Shown: positions 17,063 through 28,500 of the stretch, piece after piece | How the letters are laid out: every line of letters begins with the position of its first letter | Numbering within the stretch: position 1 is the first letter of the stretch | Translations under genes and position numbers: made by a program | Assembly: GCA_963848825.1 (NCBI GenBank) | Contig: CAWKFA010000017.1 | Coordinates: 372,001-436,000 of the forward strand | Source: CAVVSQ01 sp963848825 | GTDB taxonomy: Bacteria; Planctomycetota; Planctomycetia; Gemmatales; Gemmataceae | Direction: 5' to 3' | DNA length: 64,000 nt | The notes under the pieces: generated by a model | What the model was told of the DNA's origin: nothing | The model's input: the letters and a program-made list of their open reading frames with translations, nothing else | Database searches by the model: none

Positions 17063-20000
17063 ATGCTCATGTTTACCCTTTCGAAATTACCGCAACGCCT
17101 ACTTCTGGTGGTTCCCGTCGTCGGCCTGCTGGCACTTCTTCTTTTTCACTTTTCATCGGTCGCCGATCCAAAGGACCCTCTAACCGACGCTCAGCCCTCG
17201 GCCAAGGTCCACCGCAAGCCGCCAATTCAAGCGCAGAGTCAAAAGAAGCCACGGTTGACTGTTCCCAAGGTCGCCAGGGCACCGACCATCGATGGCAAAA
17301 TGGAGCCAGGGGAGTGGGAGCGTGCGGCCGTGGTGACCGGCTTCATGGGTGCCAACGGACCGCGGGCCGGCGTGATGGATGCGCCCGACGCCAAAATCTA
17401 TTTGGCTCACGATGGCAAAAACTTCTACATGGCCGTTTACTGTGAGCTGTTCCCGGACCAGGTCCCGAGCCGGACCTATCGTAAGCGCGACGATCCGGTC
17501 TACATGGATTCCAATCAGCTGGAGTTATGGCTTACGCCGCCAGTGAAGGGGCAGCTGGTAACGTATCAGATGATAGGCAACGCCTATGGGGCCATTTACG
17601 ACAACCGCCAGGTTCCTGACCTGGGCAATGTCGTGGCCGGCTGGAACGGGCGCTATGCACTCAAAAGCACCTTTGTCAGGGGCAAGTATTGGATCGCGGA
17701 GCTGTCGGTGCCCTTCGCGGATTTTGGCGTCGATGAAGTCAGCCCGGAGCAAGAGTGGGGCGGCCTGGTGGCCGTGGCCTGGCCCCAGCGGTCCTGGCCC
17801 TATACCGGCGGCTGGTACAAAAACGTTCAGCAACATGCGGTGCTCACCTTTGCCGACGATGGCGATTGCGTTCGTCTTGAGGACATGTCCTCCTTGTTTG
17901 GCAACAAGCTTGCCCCCAGGGGAACGTTGGTCAACGGCGGCGATCAGGATGCGGATTACACGCTCTCTTTCCTGGTGGGCAAGGATCGCTACGAGGAAAA
18001 AATTCATGTGCCAGCCCATGGCAGCCAACCCATTGCGCTGCAAAAAGTCTTGCCCGACTTTACGGGTGCGCAGCAGACCTGTAGCCTCGACATCACGGGA
18101 CGCGAAGGCTGGAAGCTCCTGTCCGCGGACTGGTTTTACCGGCCGATGGACCAGAAAACGCTTGCTCCGGCGAAGGTGCCGCAGCCAGAGCTTCCCTTCG
18201 CTGCCCGCGTGTTATTCGCGCCGCAGGCCCAGGGTTTGAAAGTCTGGGCGGACGTTCTCGATTATCCAAAACGCCAAAACCTGGCCAGCGTGCGTTTTCG
18301 TGTCCAGGACGAAAAAGGTGACAGGCCCATCCTCATCAGGGACACAACAGATTTCTCGTATGACGCGGCCGAAGCGTATCTATGGTTGCCCAAGGACCTT
18401 CCCTACGGCAAATATGTCGTCAGCACCGAGTTTCTGGCCAGGGACGGCTCGGTTCTCGATCAGCGTGCCCATCCATTCGAGCACACCGACCTGCGGAAGC
18501 AGTTTTATTGGTGGGGCAATCAATTAGGGAACAAGCGGACCGTCAATGCGCCCTTCACCCCGGTCAAGACCGCCAAGAACACGGTAAGCGTGTGGGGTCG
18601 CGACCACCAGATGCAAGGCGCTTGCCCACGCAGGTTCTGAGCCAGCAGGCAGCGCTGCTGGCTCGTCCCATGACTTTCGTTGCGGTCGTCAACGGCAAAA
18701 AGGTGGAGGCAAGAGTCACCAAACCCTTTGAACTGGACAAGGAGGATGGGGTACGCACGCAGTTTCACGGCCAATATGAAGTCGCTGGTATCACCCTCGA
18801 TTTGAAGGGAGATGTGGAATACGACGGCATGTTTTTCTACACGCTCCAGGCACGCGCTCGGCCTGGCGTGACGCTGGACCGTCTTTATCTGTCGATGCCC
18901 GTGAAGGCGGCTCATGCGACAACGTATTATTCGACAGCGGGCGGTTGGAGCGCGGCTTACGATTTCATTCCAGCCGAGCCCGCCGCGAAGCCGTTCTGGA
19001 CTTCCGACAGCCTCGCCGACTTCGTGCCCTACGTCGGCCTGGGGGATGACGAACGGGCTTTGCAATGGTTTGCCGACAACGATCATGATTGGGTGCCTGG
19101 CAAAGATGCTCCTTGCGCGGAACTTTATCGCGAGCAGGACGCGGTCGAATTACGAATCAATCTCGTTCGAGGGCAGGGGGTGCTCAAGGCGCCCTTCGGC
19201 GCGAAGTTTGGCTTCATCGCCACGCCGATCAAGCCTCTGCCTGCTGGCTGGCGTCATTCCTCCTTGCACTTCGCGCCGGTCGCGGACAGCAAAATCAATT
19301 TCTTTTTCGGCCCAGGTCATGGCGGCTGTCCGATCGACCCGCACGATACACTGAAGCTGGCTCAAGTCCTGGGCGTCGATGTCAAAGGAAAAAATCCCGA
19401 CGAGGTGCTGGATAAATTGCCTGCCAGGAGTGCACGCATTCCCGATCTAAAAACCCTCGACAAGCTGGCTTCCAACTGGGCCGGCACGGCTTATGCGGAA
19501 TTGACCGGTAAGCCGGACGCGGTGCGGCGCTGTTATTTTTTTAACGCCAACATGTATTTCGAAGGCTACCGTTCCCCCGCTTTTGCTACCCTGTTCCCGG
19601 GCGAATGGACGCTCGAGCCTTCTTCGGGCTGGTTTCATTTGACCACCACGGACTCCTACCAGGATTTCTTCACCTTCTACATGAATTTGTGGATGAAGCA
19701 TTGGGTCATGCCCGGGATGTATTTCGATGAATGTTACCTGGCGCGGGATTTCAATGTTTTCAATGGCAACGGCAAAATCATGGCCGACGGCAGTGTGCGC
19801 GGCTCCGTCCCGCTCATGCAGCAACGGAATTTCCTGAACAGGCTTCGGCAAATAAGCGTCGACAATTCCCGAACTCCATTTATTTGGGTGCATGAGTCCA
19901 ACTACATGGCGCCGCACGCCATCAGCGCCGCCGATGTCGCCATGTTTGGCGAAGACCGCGCCCCCACGCCGGGCTCCGACGTCATGGACACGATTGCCCC

Positions 20001-20655
20001 CGTTCTGCTGCGCTCCATTGGCCGCTCGCAAAAATTCGGCTTTATTCCGCTCTGGATGAACCAGGCAGGCCGCGGCGGCAGTGCCGGTCCTCGGGCAGGG
20101 TTCTACTCGCGCCAGCTCTATGGCTGGGCCTGGCTGCACGACGTCGTGCCGGAATACCACACCAGCAACCGTGGGCACGCGCTGGTGGCCGTCCGGAAAG
20201 GCTGGGGCATCGACAAGGAGGACGTAACTTTTCTCCCCTACTGGAACAATAACAAGGTCCTTAAAACGGACGACAAGCAATTTCTCGTGAGCGCCTGGAC
20301 CAGGCCCGGCGGCAAGGTATTGCTGGAGGTCCTGAACCTGCATAAAGACGACAAAACCACGGCCACCATTGTCCTGGATCCGCAGGCTCTCGGCTTGGCG
20401 CCGGACTCGAAGGTATATGACGTCGAACAGGGCCCCATGCTGGGCAAGTACGCCGCCGACATGCGTGAAGTGGATCGGCTTATGTTGCAAGATCCGGTCG
20501 CTAACAAGGAGCGAGTCCAAAAACTTCTGCAAGGCCATGCCGAGCCGAGTTCTGGCGTTACCTACAACCCGGCCCGCTGGCAAAGAATCGGCGCCGGCCC
20601 AACTTTTCAAGTTACCGTGCCAGCCAGAGACTTTGTGACCTTGGTCATCGAGTAG
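17063..20655 (+). CDS. Large exported CBM9 / glycoside-hydrolase-like protein, one frame break
   Basis: About 1,190 residues once a -1 shift near 18618 is bridged. The N-terminus has a membrane or signal segment (LLLVVPVVGLLALLLFHF). Residues about 70-260 form a carbohydrate-binding module family 9-like domain (APTIDGKMEPGEWERAA, then AHDGKNFYMAVYCE). The middle and C-terminal parts resemble DUF6067/GH123-type catalytic regions found in planctomycetes: WGNQLGNKRTVNAPF, WLHDVVPEYHT and a barrel-like region with MYFDECYLARDFN. The exact enzyme class is uncertain. Near the C-terminus, residues encoded at 20480-20550 are a copy of a sequence found again at 25534-25606. A role in degrading an external polysaccharide is inferred. 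Confidence 0.65.
20480..20550 (+). repeat. Dispersed ~70-bp sequence, copy inside the CBM9 gene
   Basis: This segment, coding LMLQDPVANKERVQKLLQG, is about 87 percent identical to 25534-25606 by eye. It lies in frame near the C-terminal end of the large hydrolase-like gene. The presence of the second copy in non-coding DNA suggests a dispersed element or a relic of gene duplication. Confidence 0.6.
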
Positions 20656-20743
20656 CAGTGAACGGCACGCGAATCTGTCATCCGCGTGCGCGGCTCCTGC
20701 TCGGACTTGACCTTCTTCTCCAGCCAGACCATCTAGCGGAACT

Positions 20744-23700
20744 TTATCCTGTGATTACGATGCCGTTGCTCCAAACGATGATGGCAGCATTGGTGCTGAC
20801 GGCTCCAACCCACCACGTGTAGCTGTGCGCCGGCTTGAGTGCCGCGTTCAGGGGCAGCGAGAAGGTTGTGGCGATCAGGTTTGCGAACGTAAGTACCTGA
20901 CCGGATGTGTTGTCGGTGAGCCATAGTTTATAGGAACCCACGTCGGTCACGGCTGACCAGGTAAATGTCGGTTGATCGATCGGACCGCTACTACTGAGGT
21001 TTGTCGGCGGCGTGAGCGGCGCGATGCTGAAGCCCAGACCTTGGTTCCAGGAAGTCACCAGTCCATTCGTGCTGACGGCACCGATCCACCAGGTGAAGCT
21101 GTGACCTGGCGTCAGCGCCGAGGCCGGCGGCACAACCGCGCTGATCGTTCCCGCTGCGGCCGGGACGGTCACCACGTGGCCGGTGCTATTATCGGTAATC
21201 CAAACCAGGTAGGAACCGGCCCCAATGACTGCGGTCCAGCCGAATGCGTGGCTGATCCGTCGTGAGCATGGCGCCCGCGCTCGGCGTGGTGGCGGTAGGC
21301 GCCGGCAGCGCTGCGATGCTGAATGACTTGCCGAGGCTCCAGGAAGTTACCAGGCTGTTGGTGCTAACGGCACCGATCCACCAGGTGAAGCTGTGGCCGG
21401 GCGTCAGCGCCGAGGCCGACGGCACAACCGCGCTGCTCGTTCCGGCCGCTGCCGAGACGGTGACCACGTGCCCGGTGGTATTGTCTGTGATCCAGACCGT
21501 GTAGGAGCCGGCGCCGCTGAAAGCAGTCCAGCCGAATGTGGGCTGATCCGTCGTGAGAATAGCACCCGCACTTGGAATGGTGGGGGTAGGCGCCGACAGC
21601 GCGGCGATGCTGAAAACCTGGCCGGGACTCCAGGAAGTTACCAGGCCATTGGTGCTAACGGCACCGATCCACCAGGTGAAGCTGTGGCCGGGCGTCAGCG
21701 CCGAGGCCGACGGCACAACGGCGCTGGCTGTTCCGGCCGCTGCCGAGACGGTGACCACGTGCCCGGTGGTATTGTCTGTGATCCAGACCGTGTAGGAGCT
21801 GGCGCCGCTGACAGCAGTCCAGCCGAAGGTTGGCTGGTCGGTCGTGACAACGGCGCCTTGCGCTGGAGAATTAGGAATCGGCGCTGGGAGTGGCGCGAAG
21901 CTGTTTATTTGGCTCTGCAGGGGCGGGCCAAACTGCGACGTATTAAATAGCGGGTCAGTGGCCGTCGCCGTAATAAAGGCGGCCCCACTGGGCGGTAATG
22001 GACCGAAGAAAGTGAAACTCGCGGAGCCGGCCGAATTCGTGTTTACTTGCTGGGAACCGAGGAAGTAGCGGCCGGACGGCGAGCTCAGGTCGTTGGCGAA
22101 GAACTCGAGCGTGTACACGGTACCTGGCAAGGCGCTCATGTTTCCAGTCACCTGTATACCCAGGGGTAGCATAATAGCCGAGGTCAGCACGGGGGCCGCT
22201 TGATTCATGTTGGCCGATGGCTCCAAATCGATGCCGAGCAGGCTATTGCTGAATATCGAGTTCTCGAGGAAGCTGTTTTGGTTGCCGGAGTTCACCCGCA
22301 CGCCATTGGCGCCGCTGAAAGCGATCACGTTGGCCGGCCCGCCCGCCGTACCGTTGGTGCTGGCCGCTATACGGCCGACAGTGTTGAAGGAACTCGCGGT
22401 TAGGGAGATGCCGTTGGCCGCGTTTGGCAACGGGAGCAAACCGAAGGCGTCGGTACCAATGAGGCATCCTATCACCGTATTCTGCGAGGTACCGAGCATT
22501 TCGATACCGTTGCCCAGGTTGCCGCTGATTACAGTGAGGAGGCTCGGGTCCGTCGAGCCAACCGTCGTCAACGTAGTGCCCACGCCCAGAAAAATGCCCG
22601 CATTCGTGTTGCCAAGCGCCTTGGCACCCGTCAAGTCGGTGCCGATGTAGCTAGAATTCACCTGGATAGCGCTGGCATTGCCGGTGACGGCAACGCCATT
22701 GGCGCCGTTGGCGGAAATGACGTTGTAGGGGATTATGTTGAAGGTCGGCTGCGGACCGCCAATGATAATGTCATGAGCGTTGCCGTCGACCTCCACGCCA
22801 TTGAGGATGTTCCCCATGGCCACCTTGCCCTGCGTGTTCAGGCCGATAATGTTCCCGGTGACGCGGACGCCCTGGGCGGCGCCGCCGATCTCGATGCCGT
22901 CATGGCCGTTGCGGGCAATCACGCAAGTTCGAATAAGGATATTGTCGCCTGTGGAGGTGATTAACATGCCGTCCTGGCCGTTGCCCAGGTTTAAATTGTT
23001 GCTGAACGCGGCGAGGCCGCAAAAGGTGTTGTAGGAAGTAAAGCCGCTGGCCGTGTCGCTGACAACAATGCCGTTCTGTCCATTGGCGGCATCGACGTTG
23101 CCGAGCGGAATCGGCCCCCCCATGAGGGTGTTGGCGGAGGATCCTTCGATGACGACCCCGTTGAGCCTATTGGCCACCCCGGTGCTATTGTTGGCGCCGA
23201 CGCCGAAGAAGTTGGCCTGAATCGTCGTGTTGTCGGCATTGGTGACCCGCAGGCCATTGCCACCATTGCCGCTGATGACGTTGTAGAACACGAACGGGTT
23301 GTCCTGGATCGTGCAGCCGATAAGTGAATTGGCGTCGGCGTTATCGATGGCCACGCCGTCCAGGCTATTGCCGAGGGCGGAATTGCCGGAGGCGGCGGTG
23401 CCGATGAAGTTGCCGCTCAACTTGTTTTGCGTGGCCGCGCCGGTAATGAACACGCCGTCGGCGTCATTGCCCGAGATCAGGTTGCCTTGCGGCGGCACCG
23501 CGAACACCCCATTCGTCGGATCATTGCCGCCCGTCGCACTGCCGCCAATGAGGTTCCCCACGGCGCCGTCGGTTACCAGAATGCCATTGCCTCCATTGCC
23601 GCGATCAAGCGTGCCACTGACATCCGTGCCGATAGAGTTCTTGGCGATCTGGTTGCCATTCGAGGCAAAGCTCGCGCCGATGGTCGCCTGGAAGGACGTG

Positions 23701-25192
23701 GTGCCCGCTGTCCCGATCACGACACCGACCACTTGATTGCCGTATACGGCATTGGAACTGGTAATGTTGGTGGTGCGCACAACTCCGGGATAGTTGAGGT
23801 CCACCCACGTCGCCTGACCGAATGACCCGTCCCCCTTGCGCGAGACTGTCGCCCAGGAGCCTTGCGCGGGGTTCGCTGAATTGCTTTGCAACGAATCGGC
23901 ATTCAACGTGTAGACACCAGAGGCGACGCTGCTGATGCCTTCAAAGTGGGTGACGAAATTGTTCCCATGGGGATAGTCAAAGGAGGCCCAGTGGAAGAAG
24001 GTGCCCGTTGCCGAATCGTAGTCCACCAGGTAGGCATGGCCGAGCGCCCGACCTTGATCATCGAAATTGTTGACAGCGTCGAGGCTGTAGCCGCCGCAAA
24101 TCGTGTAGCTCGTGCCGCCATTGTACCAAATGCCGTAGGCTGTATTACTTATGGCATTCGGAAAGACGACGTCGGTGAGGAATGTGCCGCTGGCGATGTC
24201 ATAAATGAAAGCGTGGCCCGGGCCAAGGGGCAGACTGTAGGCGCCGTGCGCCGCTGCACTGTCGTAATTGCCGACCGCCAGGCCCCCCATCGTGCTGTGC
24301 ACATAGTTGAATCTCGAACCTGGATAGTCGATCGTCCGGTAGTTGGCGCTCTGGGAGAGATTGCCGGTCGTACCCTGGAAGAGAAAACCATTGACGGCGA
24401 CCGGGGCTGTCGCGGCGTCGGCGTTTTTATAACTGCCGACGAGCTGCAAGCTGGCTCCGCCCAAGTTATTGGGACCATAGACGCTGGTGGACGCGGCGGC
24501 CGGAAAGTTGACGGCATAACTTGTGCCGACGCCGGCAATGGTGCCATCGAACAACAGGCCAGCGGAGTTGGACGTGCCGACGATGAGGAACTGATTGCTC
24601 GTCGAGGAAGCGCGAATGCCCTGCCAGGCGGACACCGGTTGCGTGCCGACGCTGTTGGCATTGGCGTAGGTCACGTCGGTCGCGCCAAGGAGGCCGATGC
24701 CGTTGGCGCTGTTGCCGCTGATCAAGTTCGACTGAATGGTGTTGCCGGAGGACCCGTCCAGCTCCAGGCCGTTGCCGCCGTTCGCGCCGGGGTCACTCCG
24801 TCCAGGCGCAGGCCGATGATGTTGCCAGTGATGACCATGTTCCCGCCGCCGTTGACCGTGACGCCGTTGCCCAAGGCAGCCACAACGCCCAGGGAGCGCA
24901 AAGCGGACCCAGTCGCGCCAGGTTCGAACCGGAGGCCGCCAAAGTGATTGCAATCGATTTCGATAACAGGCGTGCCCTTGAAGCCCGGGGCGACGGTGCC
25001 GTCGATGTTCACATTGTCGGTAATGGCGGGCAGGGCGCCGCTGGTCAGTTGGATCGTGCCGGCCTGATTGAACTCGATGCGGTCGGCTCCCGAATGGGCA
25101 TTGGCGTCCACGATTGCCTGCCGTAAAGACCCGGTCCCGCTATCGCTGAGGTTCAAAACGCTGAAGGTACTGGGAACGGTCCGATCCTCCAA
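20744..25192 (-). CDS. Giant secreted beta-helix protein with C-terminal 97-residue WW repeats, two frame breaks
   Basis: About 1,480 residues once a shift near 24800 and one near 21190 are bridged. The visible N-terminus is FEQLEDRTVPSTFSVLNL, the planctomycete surface-protein motif, followed by SLRQAIVDANAHSG and a long series of G-N-x-I-G and N-G-I-x-V turns (residues about 40-1050) typical of right-handed beta-helix (NosD/pectate-lyase-like) folds. The C-terminus has three near-identical repeats and a fourth divergent one, each with YTVWITDNTTGHVV and HSFTWWIGAVSTNGLV, an Fn3-like pattern. No ATG, GTG or TTG lies in frame upstream of the TTG at 25192 although coding sequence (residues YLSFEQ and before) clearly continues, so the true start is unresolved. 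Function: probably a cell-surface adhesin or structural protein. Confidence 0.75.
21050..21930. repeat. Three 291-bp tandem repeats within the beta-helix gene
   Basis: A unit of 291 bp recurs with high identity. The same 10-mer AGGAAGTTAC begins at 21341 and 21632, and a variant begins at 21049 (292 bp earlier; one extra base matches the local frame break). Each unit encodes one 97-residue repeat of the surface protein. Near identity suggests recent unequal recombination or conversion. Confidence 0.85.
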
Positions 25193-25533
25193 TTGCTCGA
25201 AGGAAAGGTAACGTGTGGAACGCTGCCATGGCGACTTGAGTCTCGTTCGATTCTTGCGCGAAAATGAAAAAAGAATAGGAATCTCCAGGCTGATGGAATG
25301 AACAAATGAAGCCGCGATGCCAGCATAAACGTGGCATGGAAGGCCAGGTATGTGTGGAAAGACTGGTTAAAGCACGGGCCGTGCCAATGTCACGGACAAT
25401 GTGCAAAGTGTGACAATTGCGTCGCAAAACACTGGAAAATGTGCAAAGAGAGGCAATGAATTGACACCTGAACGACATTCGATCAGCTCCTTGGCGATCA
25501 AATCTTCGCCAGTGGCGAATAATGCGTCAGGTG

Positions 25534-25606
25534 TTATGTTGCAAGATCCGGTTGCCAGCAAGGCGCGAGTGCATAAACTTTTGCAAGGCCGTGCCGAACG
25601 AGCCAG
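25534..25606 (+). repeat. Dispersed ~70-bp sequence, intergenic copy
   Basis: Matches 20480-20550 closely and would read MLQDPVASKARVHKLLQG if translated, ending soon after. It sits in the 526-bp gap 25193-25718 between the divergent beta-helix and SEC-C genes. That gap also contains the unresolved 5' end of the beta-helix gene (to about 25330) and nothing else I recognise. Confidence 0.6.
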
Positions 25607-25718
25607 TGCATGAAATCGGCAACAATCTAACCCGAGCCCTTGCCTCCTTTCGGTGCTGATTTTCTTCCTTCCGATCTGCCGGCTGACCTATAAAATCTCC
25701 TTCAAGAAGGAGGTTCCC

Positions 25719-27416
25719 ATGCGCCTATCAGCGGACAAAGTTAAGGACGCCATCCTGCACGCCGATCAGGACGTGCGTGAGGCAGCGGTTTACTACTTCG
25801 CCAATTCGTTTTCCGACGACCCGACCATCATGCCACTGGTTATCCAGGCCATCGAAAAATTTGGCTTCGAGAATGCCTTCGAGATTTACAGCTTCCTCGA
25901 AAAACTCGTTCAGACCGACGAAACCGTTCACTGGCTCCTTCAGCGATTTGTCAAAATGGAAGAGCCTGCCAACGAGACGGCGGCCGAGCCAAGCCTGGTC
26001 TACCTTGACGCCCTTATCCATGCTGATCCCGCTGTCCTCAAGAATTATGAAGCCGAGATCACGTCCTTGGACGTGGATATGGAAACCAAAGATGCTCTCC
26101 ACGAAAAAATCCGCTTTCGATCGCGTAGCGCCGAAGGACTCTGGGGCACTTTTGAGGAGTTTTGCGAACATCTGGAGGAAGAGGACGTCCTTCAAAATGA
26201 AGACCTCGGTTTCGCTGGTCGCCTCGTGGAAGCCCTGGGCCATTATCGCGACCAGTACGCAGCCAAGGTTCTCGCCATCATAAGCGGCGAGACAGGCGAA
26301 ATTGGTACCTGGAAGGAATGCTTTGCTATCCGACTTGCCGGAGAAATGAAGCTGGAAGCAGCAGTCCCCCTGGTGATGAACACGTTGCATCAGCCTCCCG
26401 AAGACTGGGTAAGCGAGGAATGCCATGATGCCTTCACCAAGATCGGTTCAGTGGCGGTCATCCAGGCAATTGCCAACGATTACGCGACAGCCGGGTGGTT
26501 CGAGCGCATGTCCATCGCCGGCACCCTTGGGCACATTCATACCGATGAGAGCGTACAAGCAAGCTTCGACTTACTGAAGCTCGAAGAACATGAGGACCTG
26601 AGGGGACTTCTCCTCCAGGCAATTCTTCTCAACTTTTCCCCCGAAGGCATCGAACCCGCACGCCAGTTCATTTTGAATGTCCCCCTCGATCCTGAGGTTT
26701 TGGAAGTTCGCTCGGTGCTTCTTACGGCCTGCAAACTGATGGAGGAAAGGTTTCCCGAATTTGATGCCTGGCTGGAAGATTCCAAGAACGATCAGGAATT
26801 CCACCGCCAATGGCACGAGAAGTACGGTGGGCTCGACGATGAAGATTTCCCGGACGATGAATATTTAGAGGACAACGAAAATGAGGACCATGATGAGTTC
26901 GAGGACGACGATGAAGACTTCGAGGAGCCGGAACCGCCACCCTTGACCATCGTGAAGCGAACAGAGCGCGTTGGCCGCAATGATCCTTGTCCCTGTGGCA
27001 GCGGTAAAAAGTTCAAAAAATGCTGCCTGAAAAAGGGCCAGATCGAAGAAGAAACCGCTGTCAAACATTCGCCTGCCCCGAAAGGCGTCATTCCCGGCAA
27101 AACTAAATACCCACTTGGCACCGTGGCTCTCTATGGCCCGACGGACAAGATCACGACCAAAATCGTTGCCGGCGTTTTCAAACGAGCAGGAGACGACCCG
27201 ATCCTGGAACGCTGGGTGGGCACGAACATTATGGACAGCGCCAAAGTGAAACAGCAAATACAAGATTTTTTCACCAAGCACGGCGTCAAGTCCGCGGCCG
27301 CTACCGATCGCAACATGGGTTGCCCGCACGAGGAAGGCGAGGACTTTCCTGAGGGCGAGGACTGTCCGTTCTGCCCCTTCTGGAAAGGAAAACAAGGGAG
27401 TGCCAGGAGGAAGTAG
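25719..27416 (+). CDS. HEAT-like repeat protein with SEC-C zinc motif
   Basis: About 565 residues from ATG 25719 (MRLSADKVKDAIL), which has a near-perfect ribosome-binding site AAGGAGGT 5 nt upstream. The first 370 residues are alpha-helical and HEAT-like (DQDVREAAVYYFANSF, IRLAGEMKLEAAVPLV). Residues about 375-410 are a strongly acidic Asp/Glu tract. A SEC-C zinc-binding motif follows: GRNDPCPCGSGKKFKKCCL, the same module as the SecA C-terminus. The C-terminal part ends with a Cys-rich CPFCPFWKG. SEC-C in non-SecA proteins is often linked to ribosome or chaperone contact; the role here is unknown. Confidence 0.8.
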   Translation: MRLSADKVKDAILHADQDVREAAVYYFANSFSDDPTIMPLVIQAIEKFGFENAFEIYSFLEKLVQTDETVHWLLQRFVKMEEPANETAAEPSLVYLDALIHADPAVLKNYEAEITSLDVDMETKDALHEKIRFRSRSAEGLWGTFEEFCEHLEEEDVLQNEDLGFAGRLVEALGHYRDQYAAKVLAIISGETGEIGTWKECFAIRLAGEMKLEAAVPLVMNTLHQPPEDWVSEECHDAFTKIGSVAVIQAIANDYATAGWFERMSIAGTLGHIHTDESVQASFDLLKLEEHEDLRGLLLQAILLNFSPEGIEPARQFILNVPLDPEVLEVRSVLLTACKLMEERFPEFDAWLEDSKNDQEFHRQWHEKYGGLDDEDFPDDEYLEDNENEDHDEFEDDDEDFEEPEPPPLTIVKRTERVGRNDPCPCGSGKKFKKCCLKKGQIEEETAVKHSPAPKGVIPGKTKYPLGTVALYGPTDKITTKIVAGVFKRAGDDPILERWVGTNIMDSAKVKQQIQDFFTKHGVKSAAATDRNMGCPHEEGEDFPEGEDCPFCPFWKGKQGSARRK

Positions 27417-27475
27417 AAAAAGGGGTCAGCTTAGATTGTGTATCCAGTTTGCGCGAGACACCCACTGCCCGGCCA

Positions 27476-27658
27476 TCAGGCCGTCAAGAAAATTGGACAA
27501 TGCGTGAAGGCCAGCCGCTCGCGGAGAGGCGTGCGGGAAAGTCCGATCAGAAACCACGCCAAGCAGTAATCCCGTTCCAGGACGGCCTCAGGTATGCGCC
27601 GCCCGCCGTCGCGGGCCAGGCGGTTTGAAAGCAGGGCAAGGTTTCGTTGCGGGATCAT
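27476..27658 (-). pseudogene. Truncated AbiEii-type toxin (type IV toxin-antitoxin)
   Basis: Sixty codons starting 3 nt after the antitoxin stop. The sequence IPEAVLERDYCLAWFLIGLS followed by LRERLAF matches the N-terminus of AbiEii nucleotidyltransferase toxins (VLEKDYxLxWLL...LxFKGGTAL). Right where the GGTALK nucleotidyltransferase motif should come, the sequence changes to THCPIFLTA and stops. The remaining 200 or so residues are missing and not found nearby. The breakpoint lies about 80 bp from a piece of the GGGGTCAG repeat at 27420. The toxin should be inactive. Confidence 0.7.
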
Positions 27659-27661
27659 TCT

Positions 27662-28498
27662 TTAGATTCCTATCACGGCACGGAATTCGTCCGCGTCCAC
27701 GTTGAGCTGCAAATGCCACTTTGCGGTATGCTTTCCCTGTCGCGGCATCACCGGATCGAGGAGCGCATAAGTCCCCCCCGCATGTCCACGCAGCCGTTCC
27801 CTGTCGGCCTCAGTGCCAAGGTTGTAGACCTCCATCAGGAAGCCGAGCCGCCGCATTACGGCACCCACGTTGAGACGGAGGGCGAATTCGATGAGTCGGG
27901 CCAGGTCTATGTCGGCCCGACGAATCCAAAGGCCCTTCGCCACCTCTGTAACCCCGCCGCAATATTCCGGTTGCCGCAAACCGTCCAGCACGGTGCGCTC
28001 CAAGTCACTCACCGTGACTTTTTCCTGCTTGTTCACCCAGTGGTCCGTTGTCCCGAAGAAGTGTTCCGGCTTGCAGCGGATGAACCGGAATTCTGTTCCG
28101 AGGATGGTGCGACCCCGCATCGCCTTGGGCGAAGTCACGCACACCACGAATTGTGGCTGCGTTACCATGTTGTGGATGTCCATTGCGGACGCATGCGAAA
28201 GGTAATAAGGCTTGCGTGCCATGAGTTCTCGGGCTACGACGTATGGGTTGCCGAGGTAATCGCTTTCGCGGCCCAGTTCCGGGGGAACCAACTGGAAGAC
28301 CCCAGGCCGAAGCCGCGTCGCCACTCCGCGACCAACCAGTTTGTGGACCAGGGTACGCGCGGAGGTTCCCTTCAGTCCCGTGATGTTTTGGGCATCGGCG
28401 AGGGTGAAAATCGGGCGTCGCCGCTCGTGCAGCGCCGTTACGAGCAGCGCGGACATGGGTCCCAGTGTTTTGCTTGGGGTGTTATGTTTTGCGGTCAT
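27662..28498 (-). CDS. AbiEi antitoxin (type IV toxin-antitoxin, transcriptional repressor)
   Basis: Intact 278-residue protein. The N-terminal winged-helix region reads FTLADAQNITGLKGTSARTLVHKLVGRGVATRLRPG, followed by the AbiEi C-terminal domain with SHASAMDIHNM, the T-x-P-K-x-x-R-x-R block and VSDLERTVLDGL. AbiEi proteins repress their own operon by binding inverted repeats in the promoter, and antagonise the AbiEii toxin. Such a palindrome is present at 28501-28519, two bases before the ATG. The toxin gene that follows is truncated, so the antitoxin is now an orphan. Confidence 0.85.
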   Translation of the reverse strand: MTAKHNTPSKTLGPMSALLVTALHERRRPIFTLADAQNITGLKGTSARTLVHKLVGRGVATRLRPGVFQLVPPELGRESDYLGNPYVVARELMARKPYYLSHASAMDIHNMVTQPQFVVCVTSPKAMRGRTILGTEFRFIRCKPEHFFGTTDHWVNKQEKVTVSDLERTVLDGLRQPEYCGGVTEVAKGLWIRRADIDLARLIEFALRLNVGAVMRRLGFLMEVYNLGTEADRERLRGHAGGTYALLDPVMPRQGKHTAKWHLQLNVDADEFRAVIGI

Positions 28499-28500
28499 TT

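Noticed and set aside
21050..21930. Possible CRISPR array from regularly spaced repeats
   Set aside because: The unit is 291 bp with no unique spacers, and it translates into one protein repeat.
23886..24947. 353-codon plus-strand frame inside the beta-helix gene
   Set aside because: Shadow of the repetitive coding sequence on the other strand; no motif or ribosome-binding site.
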